DNA of 64,000 nucleotides from an uncultured Pelagibacteraceae bacterium. GTDB lineage: Bacteria; Pseudomonadota; Alphaproteobacteria; Pelagibacterales; Pelagibacteraceae. Made by a program: the position numbers and the translations under genes. Position 1 is the first letter of the stretch; each line of letters opens with the position of its first letter. Below are positions 32,307 to 41,361 of the stretch, in pieces. Location: positions 1 through 64,000 of the forward strand of contig CACFEW010000001.1 of assembly GCA_902565385.1 (NCBI GenBank), given 5' to 3'. The notes under the pieces are model-generated. The model was not told where the DNA came from. It was given only the letters and a program-made list of their open reading frames with translations, and did no database searches.

Positions 32307-33308
32307 ATGGCTGATTTGATTAAAATTGCAGTAGATGCAATGGGTGGGGATAATTCTCCCAGAAAAGTTATCGATGGCATAATTCACAATCACAAAAATA
32401 ATAAAGAAAATTTTTTCAAAATTTTTGGTGATAAAAATAAAATTATTTCATTACTTAATGATGAGATTGAAAGTCAATATTATGAAATAATTCACACAGA
32501 AAATTCTGTTTTAAGCACAGATAGTCCTTTAGAGGCAGCAAAAAAGGGTAAAGATACAAGTATGTGGCTATCAATAGAAAGTGTTAAAAAAAAAGAGGCG
32601 GATATAGTTATTTCTGCAGGTAATACTGGAGCCTTGCTAGTAATTGCAAAATTAAATTTAAAAATGATCCAAGATATTGATAAGCCTGCATTATCAGCAT
32701 TATGGCCTAATAAAGATGGAATGAGCGTGGTATTAGATTTAGGGGCTAATATTGAGTGTAGTTCAAAAAATTTATTTGATTTTTCAATTATGGGTGCATC
32801 TCTTTATACATCTTTATATCCAGATAAAAAACCAAATATAGGTTTACTTAACATTGGTTCGGAAGAACTTAAAGGGAATGAAACTATTAAAGAAACTTTT
32901 AAAATATTGAGTGATAAAAAATCAGAAAATTATAATTTTGCAGGATATATCGAGGGTAACCAAATAATGGACGGCAAAATAAATGTAATAATTTCAGATG
33001 GATTTACTGGAAATATAGCTTTAAAAACTGCTGAAGGAACTGCAAATTTTATTACTAAAGAGTTGAAAAAAGCAATGACTGGTTCAGTCATAGGCAAAAT
33101 TTCTTCAATATTAAATTTTTATAATTTAAAGAAATTTAAAAAAAGACTAGATCCAAGACTATATAATGGTGCAATTTTTTTAGGTTTAGATTCTCCAGTT
33201 GTCAAAAGTCATGGTGGCACAGATTTTATAGGTTTTTCAAATTCATTAGATGTTTGCAACAAGATAGTTAAAGGAAATTTGATAGAAAAAATAAAATATA
33301 ATATTTAA
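32307..33308 (+). CDS. plsX: Phosphate acyltransferase PlsX
   Basis: IAVDAMGGDNSPRKVIDGI; VISAGNTGALLVIAKL; HGGTDFIGFSN. Confidence 0.96.
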   Translation: MADLIKIAVDAMGGDNSPRKVIDGIIHNHKNNKENFFKIFGDKNKIISLLNDEIESQYYEIIHTENSVLSTDSPLEAAKKGKDTSMWLSIESVKKKEADIVISAGNTGALLVIAKLNLKMIQDIDKPALSALWPNKDGMSVVLDLGANIECSSKNLFDFSIMGASLYTSLYPDKKPNIGLLNIGSEELKGNETIKETFKILSDKKSENYNFAGYIEGNQIMDGKINVIISDGFTGNIALKTAEGTANFITKELKKAMTGSVIGKISSILNFYNLKKFKKRLDPRLYNGAIFLGLDSPVVKSHGGTDFIGFSNSLDVCNKIVKGNLIEKIKYNI

Positions 33309-33311
33309 AAG

Positions 33312-33608
33312 ATGAGAATAAATTTAACTAAAAAAGATTTAATCAATCAAATTTATATGCAGTTAGGATTTTCAAAACTAGTGTCAGAAAATCTTATAAA
33401 TGATTTTTTTTCAACAATAATTCTTAACTTAAAAAAGGAAAAAAAAATTAAATTATCAGGTTTTGGAACTTTTTCGATAAGAAGAAAGAATTCCAGAGTT
33501 GGCAGAAACCCCAAAACTAAAGAGCCTAAAGTAATTTCTAGTAGAGATGTGGTATTATTCAAGCCATCTAAAGAATTTAAGGAATTTATAAATAATAAAG
33601 ATGTCTGA
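33312..33608 (+). CDS. ihfA: Integration host factor alpha subunit / HU-family DNA-binding protein
   Basis: LTKKDLINQIYMQLGFSKLVSENLINDFF; GFGTFSIRRKNSRVGRNPKTKEP. Confidence 0.9.
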   Translation: MRINLTKKDLINQIYMQLGFSKLVSENLINDFFSTIILNLKKEKKIKLSGFGTFSIRRKNSRVGRNPKTKEPKVISSRDVVLFKPSKEFKEFINNKDV

Positions 33609-33984
33609 TAAATCTGAGAATGCTTACAAAACAATTGGGGAAGTAGCTGAGATTTTAGAATTAAAGTCAAAAAAAGCTGGAGTTTTCTCAACTCACACCA
33701 TTCGATTTTGGGAAACACAGTTTAAACAGATTAAACCAAAATTATTAAACTCAAATAGAAGATATTATGATCAAAAGACTATCGATATTTTAAAAAAAAT
33801 AAAATTTCTTCTTAAAGACCAAGGCATGACAATAAATGGAGTTAAAAAAATCTTAGATAATTCAAATATTAACGATACTTTAAATCTTGACGAAATTTCA
33901 AATAATTCTATAAAGACTAACAATTTTAAAAATAAAGTTTTAAAAATTTCTAAAATTGTTAGAAATTTAAAAAATTATAAGTAA
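33601..33984 (+). CDS. MerR family transcriptional regulator
   Basis: YKTIGEVAEILELKSKKAGVFSTHTIRFWETQFKQIKP..NRRYYDQKTIDILKKIKFLLKDQGMTINGVKKIL. Confidence 0.9.
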   Translation: MSDKSENAYKTIGEVAEILELKSKKAGVFSTHTIRFWETQFKQIKPKLLNSNRRYYDQKTIDILKKIKFLLKDQGMTINGVKKILDNSNINDTLNLDEISNNSIKTNNFKNKVLKISKIVRNLKNYK

Positions 33985-34175
33985 TGGCAAAAAAAACACA
34001 CGTAAAAGTTAGATTGGTACCTGAAAATAAACCAGACAGCCCGTTTTTTTATTATGTAAAAAAACCAGCAGGTGGTGAAAAAGCAAAAGTTAAACTCTCT
34101 GCTCGTAAATATAACCCGAGCACTAGAAAGCATGAAGTCTTTGTTGAAAAAAAACTTCCACCTCACAGTAAATAG
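33984..34175 (+). CDS. rpmG: 50S ribosomal protein L33 (Cys-free type)
   Basis: MAKKTHVKVRLVPE..FFYYVKKPAG..KLSARKYNPSTRKHEVFVEKKL. Confidence 0.9.
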   Translation: MAKKTHVKVRLVPENKPDSPFFYYVKKPAGGEKAKVKLSARKYNPSTRKHEVFVEKKLPPHSK

Positions 34176-34466
34176 TTATCTTTTTTTAAAATTTCTTTTT
34201 TCGTAATCAATGTAAGACCATATCATATTTTTCCAAATACGATTGGTAATTTTAGGGTCTATTTTATTTGCAAGAGATTTTTTTTTAATATTTTTTAAAA
34301 TTATTTTAATTCTTTTGTTATCAATAATCTCTTTTTTCTTATCCTTAAGTTTTAAAACTTGATTTACAAGATTAGTTCTTTGTTTTATTAGTTTAATTAA
34401 AGAATTATCTAATTTATCTAACTTTAATCTTATCTTATTAAGTTTTTTTCTTTTTAAAGGCGACAT
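34176..34466 (-). CDS. Chorismate mutase family protein (AroQ class)
   Basis: LDKLDNSLIKLIKQRTNLVNQVLKLKDKKKEIIDNKRIKIILKNI: AroQ-like helix with conserved R/K positions. Confidence 0.75.
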   Translation of the reverse strand: MSPLKRKKLNKIRLKLDKLDNSLIKLIKQRTNLVNQVLKLKDKKKEIIDNKRIKIILKNIKKKSLANKIDPKITNRIWKNMIWSYIDYEKRNFKKR

Positions 34467-34509
34467 TTATATATTTGGATTACAGGAAAATTATTATATT
34501 TATCCCCAC

Positions 34510-35526
34510 ATGTACACAACAAATACAGAAATAAATAATCAGCTATCAATTTGGTTAATTGTTATGTTTTGGATTATATCTTTTATGATAATAGTTGGTG
34601 GCTTAACAAGGCTTACCGACTCAGGTCTCTCAATAACAGAGTGGGAATTATTTTCTGGATTTTTTCCACCTCTTAACCAGAATGACTGGATTGTTTATTT
34701 CAATCTTTATAAACAAATTCCTGAATTTAAATTACAAAACTTTAATATGACTTTAAGTGAATTTAAGGTTATCTTTTGGTGGGAATGGGCTCATAGATTT
34801 CTTGGAAGATTGATTGGTCTTGGATATTTGATACCACTAATTTATTTTTCTTTTAAGATAAAGATCACTAAATTATTTAATCTATATTTCATTTTTTTTC
34901 TCATATGTTTTCAAGGTTTCATTGGCTGGTATATGGTTAGTAGTGGATTAGTTGATAGAGTGGATGTAAGTCACTTTAGATTATCCTTACATTTACTTGT
35001 AGCTTTTTTAATTTTATCTTTAATTTATTGGAATTATTTAAAAATTAACATATCAAGAAAAATAACAAACAAACTAAACGTATTTATTCCTTTATTATTT
35101 TTAATTTTAGTTTTTTTACAAATTTCGATTGGTGCCTTTGTTTCTGGTATGGATGCTGGTAAAATTTATAATTCATGGCCTCTAATGGGTAATTCTTATT
35201 TTCCTAATGATAATAATATCAATAATTTATTTGAAGTTGCAGCTTTAAGTGATCCTTCTTTAGTACAATTTATTCATCGTAATTTAGCTTATTTAATAGG
35301 AATTTTTTACATTTTAATTTTCTATAAGATTTATAGAAACAAAATGTATGATTTATATAAATCTATTAACTATTTGGGAATATTTATATTCCTTCAAATT
35401 ATATTAGGTATTTTCACAGTACTATATGGTGCACAGATTTATGTTGCATCTATGCACCAAATAAGTTCAATTTTTTTGGTTAGTTCAAGTATTTATTTTT
35501 TTTATTTAAATACAAAATTTAACTAA
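34510..35526 (+). CDS. ctaA: Heme A synthase (COX15/CtaA)
   Basis: GGLTRLTDSGLSITEWELFSGFFPPLN; WEWAHRFLGRLIG; QFIHRNLAYLIG. Confidence 0.96.
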   Translation: MYTTNTEINNQLSIWLIVMFWIISFMIIVGGLTRLTDSGLSITEWELFSGFFPPLNQNDWIVYFNLYKQIPEFKLQNFNMTLSEFKVIFWWEWAHRFLGRLIGLGYLIPLIYFSFKIKITKLFNLYFIFFLICFQGFIGWYMVSSGLVDRVDVSHFRLSLHLLVAFLILSLIYWNYLKINISRKITNKLNVFIPLLFLILVFLQISIGAFVSGMDAGKIYNSWPLMGNSYFPNDNNINNLFEVAALSDPSLVQFIHRNLAYLIGIFYILIFYKIYRNKMYDLYKSINYLGIFIFLQIILGIFTVLYGAQIYVASMHQISSIFLVSSSIYFFYLNTKFN

Positions 35527-36847
35527 CAGCTTTTAAACTTCCCTTAGATGATTTGTTCAAAGCTTGATCTAAATCATCAATAATATCATCAATGTGCTCA
35601 ATACCTATACAAAGTCTAACATAGCTTTGGGTTACACCTGTTGCTGCTAACTCTTTTTCATTTAATTGACTATGGGTAGTACTAGCAGGATGTATAGCTA
35701 AACTTCGTGCATCACCAATGTTTGCTACATGGTAGAACATTTTTAAAGACTCAATAAATTTTTTTCCAGCCTCAATACCACCTTTAAGTTCAATACCAAC
35801 CATTGGTCCATTTCCACCTTTAAGATATTTTTTAGCTCTATCAGCAATTTTCTTTTCATGTTCGGTGGAATATATAACTTTAGTAACTTCTTTATGTTTT
35901 TTTAAGAAATTAACTACCTTTTCAGCATTTTCGCAGTGTTGCTTCATTCTTAGAGCTACGGTTTCAAGTCCCTGAATTATTGCAAAAGCATTATCTGGTG
36001 CTAAAGCTGAACCCAAATCTCTAAGCAAACAAACTCTTGCTCTGACTGCAAAAGGTACATTAGCTCCCGTCAATTCTGGTACAGCCTTTCCCCAAATTAC
36101 ACCACCATAACTTGCATCAGGTTCATTAAATAAAGGTTGTCTTTTAGGATCTGCTGTCCAGTCAAAGTTACCACTATCAACTATGCTTCCAGCAACAGCA
36201 GTTCCATGTCCACCAATATATTTTGTTAATGAATGTATAACAACAGCTGCTCCATGTTCTATTGGTTTACATATTACTGGCGCAGCAGTATTATCCATTA
36301 TTAATGGAATATTATATTTTCTTCCAATATCAGAAACTTCTTTGATAGGAAACACTCTCAAATATGGATTAGGTAATGTCTCACCATAAAAAGCTCTGGT
36401 CCTATTATCTATTGCCTTTTCAAAGTTTTTAGGATCACTTGGATCAGCATATCTAATTTCAATCCCAAGTTTACTTAACGTATGTGTAAATAATGAAACC
36501 GTTCCACCGTAAAGATCCGTGGAACTAACAATATTATCACCTGATTGAGCGACATTTAGAACTGCAAAACTCGAAGCTGTTTGCCCTGATGAAACCGTTA
36601 CACAAGATAATCCACCTTCCAATGCTGCAATTCTTTTCTCTAAAACATCATTAGTTGGATTCATAATCCTGGTATAAATATTTCCAAATTCCTTTAATGC
36701 GAATAAATTTGCTGCATGTTCAGTACTTTGAAATTGATATGAAGTTGTTCTATATATTGGCACAGCAACAGCATTAGTTGCTGGGTCACTTCTGTAATCA
36801 CCACCATGTATGGCAATGGTTTCAGGATTATTTCTTTTTTTACTCAT
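35519..36847 (-). CDS. metY: O-acetylhomoserine aminocarboxypropyltransferase (sulfhydrylase)
   Basis: PIYRTTSYQFQSTEHAANLFALKEFGNIYTRIMNPTNDVLEKRIAALEGG; VIHSLTKYIGGHG PLP-lysine motif. Confidence 0.96.
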   Translation of the reverse strand: MSKKRNNPETIAIHGGDYRSDPATNAVAVPIYRTTSYQFQSTEHAANLFALKEFGNIYTRIMNPTNDVLEKRIAALEGGLSCVTVSSGQTASSFAVLNVAQSGDNIVSSTDLYGGTVSLFTHTLSKLGIEIRYADPSDPKNFEKAIDNRTRAFYGETLPNPYLRVFPIKEVSDIGRKYNIPLIMDNTAAPVICKPIEHGAAVVIHSLTKYIGGHGTAVAGSIVDSGNFDWTADPKRQPLFNEPDASYGGVIWGKAVPELTGANVPFAVRARVCLLRDLGSALAPDNAFAIIQGLETVALRMKQHCENAEKVVNFLKKHKEVTKVIYSTEHEKKIADRAKKYLKGGNGPMVGIELKGGIEAGKKFIESLKMFYHVANIGDARSLAIHPASTTHSQLNEKELAATGVTQSYVRLCIGIEHIDDIIDDLDQALNKSSKGSLKAVS

Positions 36848-36900
36848 TTTACTCCTTTTTTAGTGCTTCAGCTTTATGCAAGGCGCACAATATAGTTCAA

Positions 36901-36967
36901 ATGCCTACCGAATTTGTGTGATGATTTCCTCTTTAGCTGTAAGCCCGCAATAGGAACAAATCGGCAT
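36901..36967 (-). promoter_or_regulatory. Putative SAM riboswitch (SAM-II/SAM-V-like, 'metY motif') in the metY leader
   Basis: Minus strand AUGCCGAUUUGUUCCUAUUGCGGGCUUACAGCUAAAGAGGAAAUCAUCACACAAAUUCGGUAGGCAU: outer pairing AUGCC/GGCAU plus GAUUUGU/ACAAAUU, UUCCU/AGGAA and the AGCUAAA..AGG core reminiscent of SAM-II/SAM-V; located upstream of metY. Confidence 0.65.
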
Positions 36968-37012
36968 AGTTAATATAACAAATAAAAGGCTTAAAACAAT
37001 AAAAATATCAAT

Positions 37013-37040
37013 TTGACTTTGATCTTATTAATAGTATTAA
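37013..37040 (+). promoter_or_regulatory. Putative sigma70-type promoter for rplM-rpsI (TTGACT -16 nt- TATTAA)
   Basis: -35-like TTGACT at 37013-37018, -10-like TATTAA at 37035-37040, 10 nt before the ATG. Confidence 0.45.
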
Positions 37041-37050
37041 TCCTCGCACA

Positions 37051-37509
37051 ATGACAAAATTCCTTAAAAAAGATCAATTATCATCTAATTGGTTTGAAAT
37101 AGACGCTAAAAATGCTGTAGTAGGCAGACTAGCAACTGTCATATCAAAAATTATTAGAGGTAAAAACAAAACAACTTTCACACCACATATGGACGATGGA
37201 GATTTTGTAGTTGTTAAAAATATTGAACATATCAAATTCACTGGAAATAAATTTCAAAATAAAAAATACTATAGACACACAGGTCATCCTGGCGGAATAA
37301 AAGAGACTACACCTGAAAAACTGTCAGAAAAAAAACCAGGTGAAGCTTTAAAGCTTGCGGTTAAAAGAATGCTTCCAGGGGGAGTGTTGGGAAAAAAGCA
37401 ACTTACTAAATTGAAAATATATGTAGGAAATGATCATCCTCATTCAGCTCAAAATCCTCAAGTTATACAGTTGGATAAATTAAACTCTAAAAATATTGCA
37501 CGAAATTAA
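37051..37509 (+). CDS. rplM: 50S ribosomal protein L13
   Basis: WFEIDAKNAVVGRLATVISKIIRGKNKTTFTPHMDDGDFVVVKN; RMLPGGVLGKKQLTKLKIY. Confidence 0.98.
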   Translation: MTKFLKKDQLSSNWFEIDAKNAVVGRLATVISKIIRGKNKTTFTPHMDDGDFVVVKNIEHIKFTGNKFQNKKYYRHTGHPGGIKETTPEKLSEKKPGEALKLAVKRMLPGGVLGKKQLTKLKIYVGNDHPHSAQNPQVIQLDKLNSKNIARN

Positions 37510-37948
37510 AATGGAAAATACTCAAACACCAACTAAAGCCCCAAAAATAAAACTGGACTTCAAAGATAGCAAGTATGCAACTGGAAGAAGAAAAACCTCT
37601 ATTGCTAAAGTTTGGTTAAAAAAAGGTTCGGGTAAGATTTATGTAAATGGTAAACTTTTTAGTGATTATTTCTCAAGTGATAATCATAAAATGCAAATAG
37701 TAAGACCCTTTGAACTTATAAATCAAGCAACAGAATTTGATGTAAAGTGCAGTGTAAAAGGTGGAGGTCCAACTGGACAAGCAGGAGCAATGGTTCATGG
37801 CATTTCTAAAGCTTTAGTTTTATTTGATGAAAAATTAAAATCTACACTTAAAACCGAAAAATTAACCACTAGAGATTCCAGATCAGTTGAAAGAAAAAAA
37901 CCTGGACGTAAAAAAGCTAGAAGAAGCTTTCAATTTTCTAAAAGATAA
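37496..37948 (+). CDS. rpsI: 30S ribosomal protein S9
   Basis: YATGRRKTSIAKVWLKKGSGKIYVNGK; KPGRKKARRSFQFSKR C-terminus. Confidence 0.98.
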   Translation: MHEIKMENTQTPTKAPKIKLDFKDSKYATGRRKTSIAKVWLKKGSGKIYVNGKLFSDYFSSDNHKMQIVRPFELINQATEFDVKCSVKGGGPTGQAGAMVHGISKALVLFDEKLKSTLKTEKLTTRDSRSVERKKPGRKKARRSFQFSKR

Positions 37949-37981
37949 TTCTTTTTTAATTTTTTACTGCTATAATATTAA

Positions 37982-39004
37982 ATGCCAAAGCTTAATGTAC
38001 TAATTGCTGGTTCAACTGGATATATCGGTGTTCAATTAATCAAATTATTAATTAAACACAAAAATGTTAATATTAAATATCTATGTGGTAATTCATCTGT
38101 TGGAAAAAAAATCTCATCATATGATAATTCTTTAAAGTCTAAAAAGTTACCTAAAATTACAAAATACAATAAGAAATACTTAAATAATGTTGATATCATA
38201 TTTACTGCACTGCCAAATGGTGAAGCTCAATTAATTTCAAAAGATTTATCAAAAAAAAATACTTTGATTGATTTAGCTGCAGATTTCAGACTAGAAAAAG
38301 GCTCTGATTATCTAAAATGGTATAAACAAAAACATAAAGCGTTAAGTAATATAAAAAATAGCATTTACGCTTTACCTGAGATAACAGGAAAATTAATTAA
38401 AAAATTTAGTATTATTGGATGTCCGGGTTGTTACCCTACATCAATACTTTTACCACTTATTCCATTAGTTAAAAAAAGATCGATTAACTTAAAAAATATA
38501 GTTATAGACTCTAAATCTGGATATTCTGGAGCGGGTAGAGGGGTACATAAAAAATTTAAAAACAAAAATTTACACGAATCTCTTAGTGCATATGGTGTAG
38601 GTTTTCATAGACATAATTCAGAAATTGATCAAGAATTAAAAAATAACACTTCTTCAAAAATCAATTTTACTTTTACACCCCATATTATCCCGATGTTTAG
38701 AGGCATATTAAGTACAATTTATTTGGATCTAAAACCAGGTACTACTTTAAATAAAGTACAAAAAATTTTGAAAATATTTCATAAAAAGAATAAATTTGTA
38801 AAAATAAAGAATGTTAACACTTTTTTGAGCACAAATGACGTTATGAATACTAATTATTGCTTTATCTCTGTCTGTAAAACTAAATTTAAGAATAAAATAA
38901 TAATTTTATCGGTCATTGACAATCTTATCAAAGGAGGAGCGGGTCAAGCAGTTCAAAATATGAATTTGAAATTTGGTTTTAAAAATAATGAGGGATTATT
39001 ATGA
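37982..39004 (+). CDS. argC: N-acetyl-gamma-glutamyl-phosphate reductase
   Basis: VLIAGSTGYIGVQLIKLL; GCPGCYPTSILLPL active-site Cys; IKGGAGQAVQNMN. Confidence 0.96.
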   Translation: MPKLNVLIAGSTGYIGVQLIKLLIKHKNVNIKYLCGNSSVGKKISSYDNSLKSKKLPKITKYNKKYLNNVDIIFTALPNGEAQLISKDLSKKNTLIDLAADFRLEKGSDYLKWYKQKHKALSNIKNSIYALPEITGKLIKKFSIIGCPGCYPTSILLPLIPLVKKRSINLKNIVIDSKSGYSGAGRGVHKKFKNKNLHESLSAYGVGFHRHNSEIDQELKNNTSSKINFTFTPHIIPMFRGILSTIYLDLKPGTTLNKVQKILKIFHKKNKFVKIKNVNTFLSTNDVMNTNYCFISVCKTKFKNKIIILSVIDNLIKGGAGQAVQNMNLKFGFKNNEGLL

Positions 39005-39162
39005 AAAAATTACCATTATTAATTTTGTTTCTAGTTATTTCTTGCGCCCCTGTGCAAACTGAAAAAAAAATTAATTTTTCAAAAGATCTAACTTTTGAAG
39101 AATTTAAATCAAATTTAAAAGTTTACGTAGATAACAGTAATTACCCAAATATAGATGAATAA
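39001..39162 (+). CDS. Small (53 aa) putative lipoprotein between argC and hom
   Basis: Not in the ORF track (<60 aa). Translates to MKKLPLLILFLVISCAPVQTEKKINFSKDLTFEEFKSNLKVYVDNSNYPNIDE*, with lipobox VISC; ATGA overlap with argC stop and 8-nt overlap with hom start. Confidence 0.8.
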   Translation: MKKLPLLILFLVISCAPVQTEKKINFSKDLTFEEFKSNLKVYVDNSNYPNIDE

Positions 39163-40447
39163 AATAGTTAACATTGCAATTGTTGGTTTGGGACAAGTGG
39201 GTATCTATCTTTACAATGAATTAAGACTTAAAAAAAAAGAAATAGAAATAAAAACAGGAAAAAAGATAAATATTGTTGCAATTTCTGCAAAAAATAAAAA
39301 TAAAAAGAGGAAATATAATATTAACAAAAAGATTTTTTATACAAATCCTCTTAAAATTCTAAAAGAAAAAAAGATAGATATATTGTTTGAATCTATTGGT
39401 CAATCCGATGGAATTTCAAAAAAAATTGTTGAGATGGCGTTAAAGAATAAGATTAATGTTATAACACCAAATAAAGCTTTAATATCAAAACATGGTAATA
39501 AATTAGCTAAATTAGCAGAGAAGAATAATGTAAATTTAGAATTTGAAGCCTCTGTTGCTGGAGGAATTCCAATACTTAGAACAATTAAAGAAGGTTTAGC
39601 TACAAATAAGATAAAGAAAGTCTATGGAATTTTAAATGGAACAACTAATTATATTTTAACAGAGATGGAAAATTCAAATGAGACTTTTGATAAAGTCTTA
39701 AAAAAAGCTCAAGAACTTGGTTATGCTGAACCAGGTAATCCTAAATTAGATTTGAATGGGTTTGATGCTTTTGCAAAAGTTAGAATTTTATCAGCTCTTG
39801 CATTCAATAATCAAATTTCACAGCATAAATGTATAATGGAAGGTATAGAAAATATTGATTTAAAAGATATCAAAATTGCAAATCAATTAAATCTTAGAAT
39901 TAAGTTACTTGGTATATGTGAAATGATAAATAATCGTTTATTTGAAACTGTTCATCCGTGTTTAGTTGGTAAAGACACATACATAGGTAATGTAAATGGT
40001 GTTATGAACGCCGTTATTACGGAGGGAAAGCCTGTTGGTGAGAGCATACTTCAAGGGGAGGGTGCAGGACCAGGACCTACTTCATCCTCTTTATTATCTG
40101 ATTTATTGTCTATTCTTAGAGGAAATATAAAATATCCTTTTGGAATTTCCTCAAACAAAAGAAAAGCTGTAAAGGCTTTTAATAATGATGACTACTCAAA
40201 TTCTCTATATTTAAGATTTGAAGTTAAAGATAAACAAGGTGTTTTATCTTCTATAACTAATCGATTGGCTAAATATAAAATGTCTGTAAAGAGAATTATA
40301 CAAACACCTGATAAAAAAAGAAATTCAGCTACTATTGTCATAATTACCCATAAAACATCTGAAAAAAATGCAAGAAATTGTTTGTCGATTTTTAGAAAGA
40401 ATAGAAATATTTTAAAATTTCCAACATTAATTAGACTATATAATTAA
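39155..40447 (+). CDS. hom: Homoserine dehydrogenase
   Basis: IAIVGLGQVGIYLYNEL; NVITPNKALISKHG; FEASVAGGIPILRTIKEGL; C-terminal ACT domain. Confidence 0.96.
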   Translation: MNKIVNIAIVGLGQVGIYLYNELRLKKKEIEIKTGKKINIVAISAKNKNKKRKYNINKKIFYTNPLKILKEKKIDILFESIGQSDGISKKIVEMALKNKINVITPNKALISKHGNKLAKLAEKNNVNLEFEASVAGGIPILRTIKEGLATNKIKKVYGILNGTTNYILTEMENSNETFDKVLKKAQELGYAEPGNPKLDLNGFDAFAKVRILSALAFNNQISQHKCIMEGIENIDLKDIKIANQLNLRIKLLGICEMINNRLFETVHPCLVGKDTYIGNVNGVMNAVITEGKPVGESILQGEGAGPGPTSSSLLSDLLSILRGNIKYPFGISSNKRKAVKAFNNDDYSNSLYLRFEVKDKQGVLSSITNRLAKYKMSVKRIIQTPDKKRNSATIVIITHKTSEKNARNCLSIFRKNRNILKFPTLIRLYN

Positions 40448-41343
40448 TGGAAATTTATATTAAAATTTTTGAAGTTATTTTTCCTGTTTTTTTTGTTATT
40501 GGTGTTGGTTACTATCTTGGTAAGAAAAACCCTAAATTCGATACTAATTTTATAACAAATTTTGCTGGTAACATTGGTACACCAGCAATGATTTTTTATA
40601 CAGTAACAACAACTGGAATTACCTTAAGTATTTTTATTCATTATTTCATTTATGCCGTAATAATGATTGCAGGTTTTGCAATTGTTGGTCTTTTGCTTCT
40701 TTTTTTTCTTAAAAAGGACTTAAGTATGGAGCTTCCTCCATTAATTCTTCCAAATACAGGAAATATGGGTATTCCAATTTGCCTTTTTGCATATGGTACC
40801 CAGGGTCTTGGTGTTGCTTCCGCTATAGCTTCAGTTATAATTTTGTTCCATTTTACGCTAGGTGTTTTTTTAGCAAAAAAAAGATTTTCTTTTAATATTT
40901 TAATCAAAAGTCCACCTGTATACGCTATAATTATATCAGTTTTCTTTTTATATTTTGAAATTGATCCACCTTTATTTCTTGAGAACACAACATTCCTTTT
41001 AACATACGCAACAATTTTCTTGGTTTTAATGTCATTAGGTATTGCTCTTACTAAATTTAAATTTTCATTTAAAAACTCAATTATTTTATCCATATGTAGG
41101 GTGATAATAGGACCCTTAATAGCGTTTGCTGTGATTTATAATTTTGATTTGTCTGGATTGGCTGCGGGTGTTTTACTTATACAAAGTGCAATGCCCAGTG
41201 CTATATTGAATTATCTAGTTGGCAGCATGTATTCGCCAAAAAAAATAGTTGATAGTGTTGCTAGTACAATAGTTGTTTCAACTTTGATGTCCTTTATAAC
41301 CATTCCAATTGTTGTATTCTTTGCTTTAAAATACTTTAATTAA
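40447..41343 (+). CDS. AEC family transporter (auxin efflux carrier-like permease)
   Basis: Multi-TM; ELPPLILPNTGNMGIPICLFAYGTQGLGVASA; QSAMPSAILNYLVGSMY. Confidence 0.88.
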   Translation: MEIYIKIFEVIFPVFFVIGVGYYLGKKNPKFDTNFITNFAGNIGTPAMIFYTVTTTGITLSIFIHYFIYAVIMIAGFAIVGLLLLFFLKKDLSMELPPLILPNTGNMGIPICLFAYGTQGLGVASAIASVIILFHFTLGVFLAKKRFSFNILIKSPPVYAIIISVFFLYFEIDPPLFLENTTFLLTYATIFLVLMSLGIALTKFKFSFKNSIILSICRVIIGPLIAFAVIYNFDLSGLAAGVLLIQSAMPSAILNYLVGSMYSPKKIVDSVASTIVVSTLMSFITIPIVVFFALKYFN

Positions 41344-41361
41344 TCTATATCCTTTAAGTTC

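Noticed and set aside
34495-34512. TTATCCCCA (near 34499) and a similar sequence in reverse complement near 43222-43232, resembling DnaA boxes
   Set aside because: Isolated single near-matches with no cluster, AT-rich unwinding element or origin-associated genes nearby.
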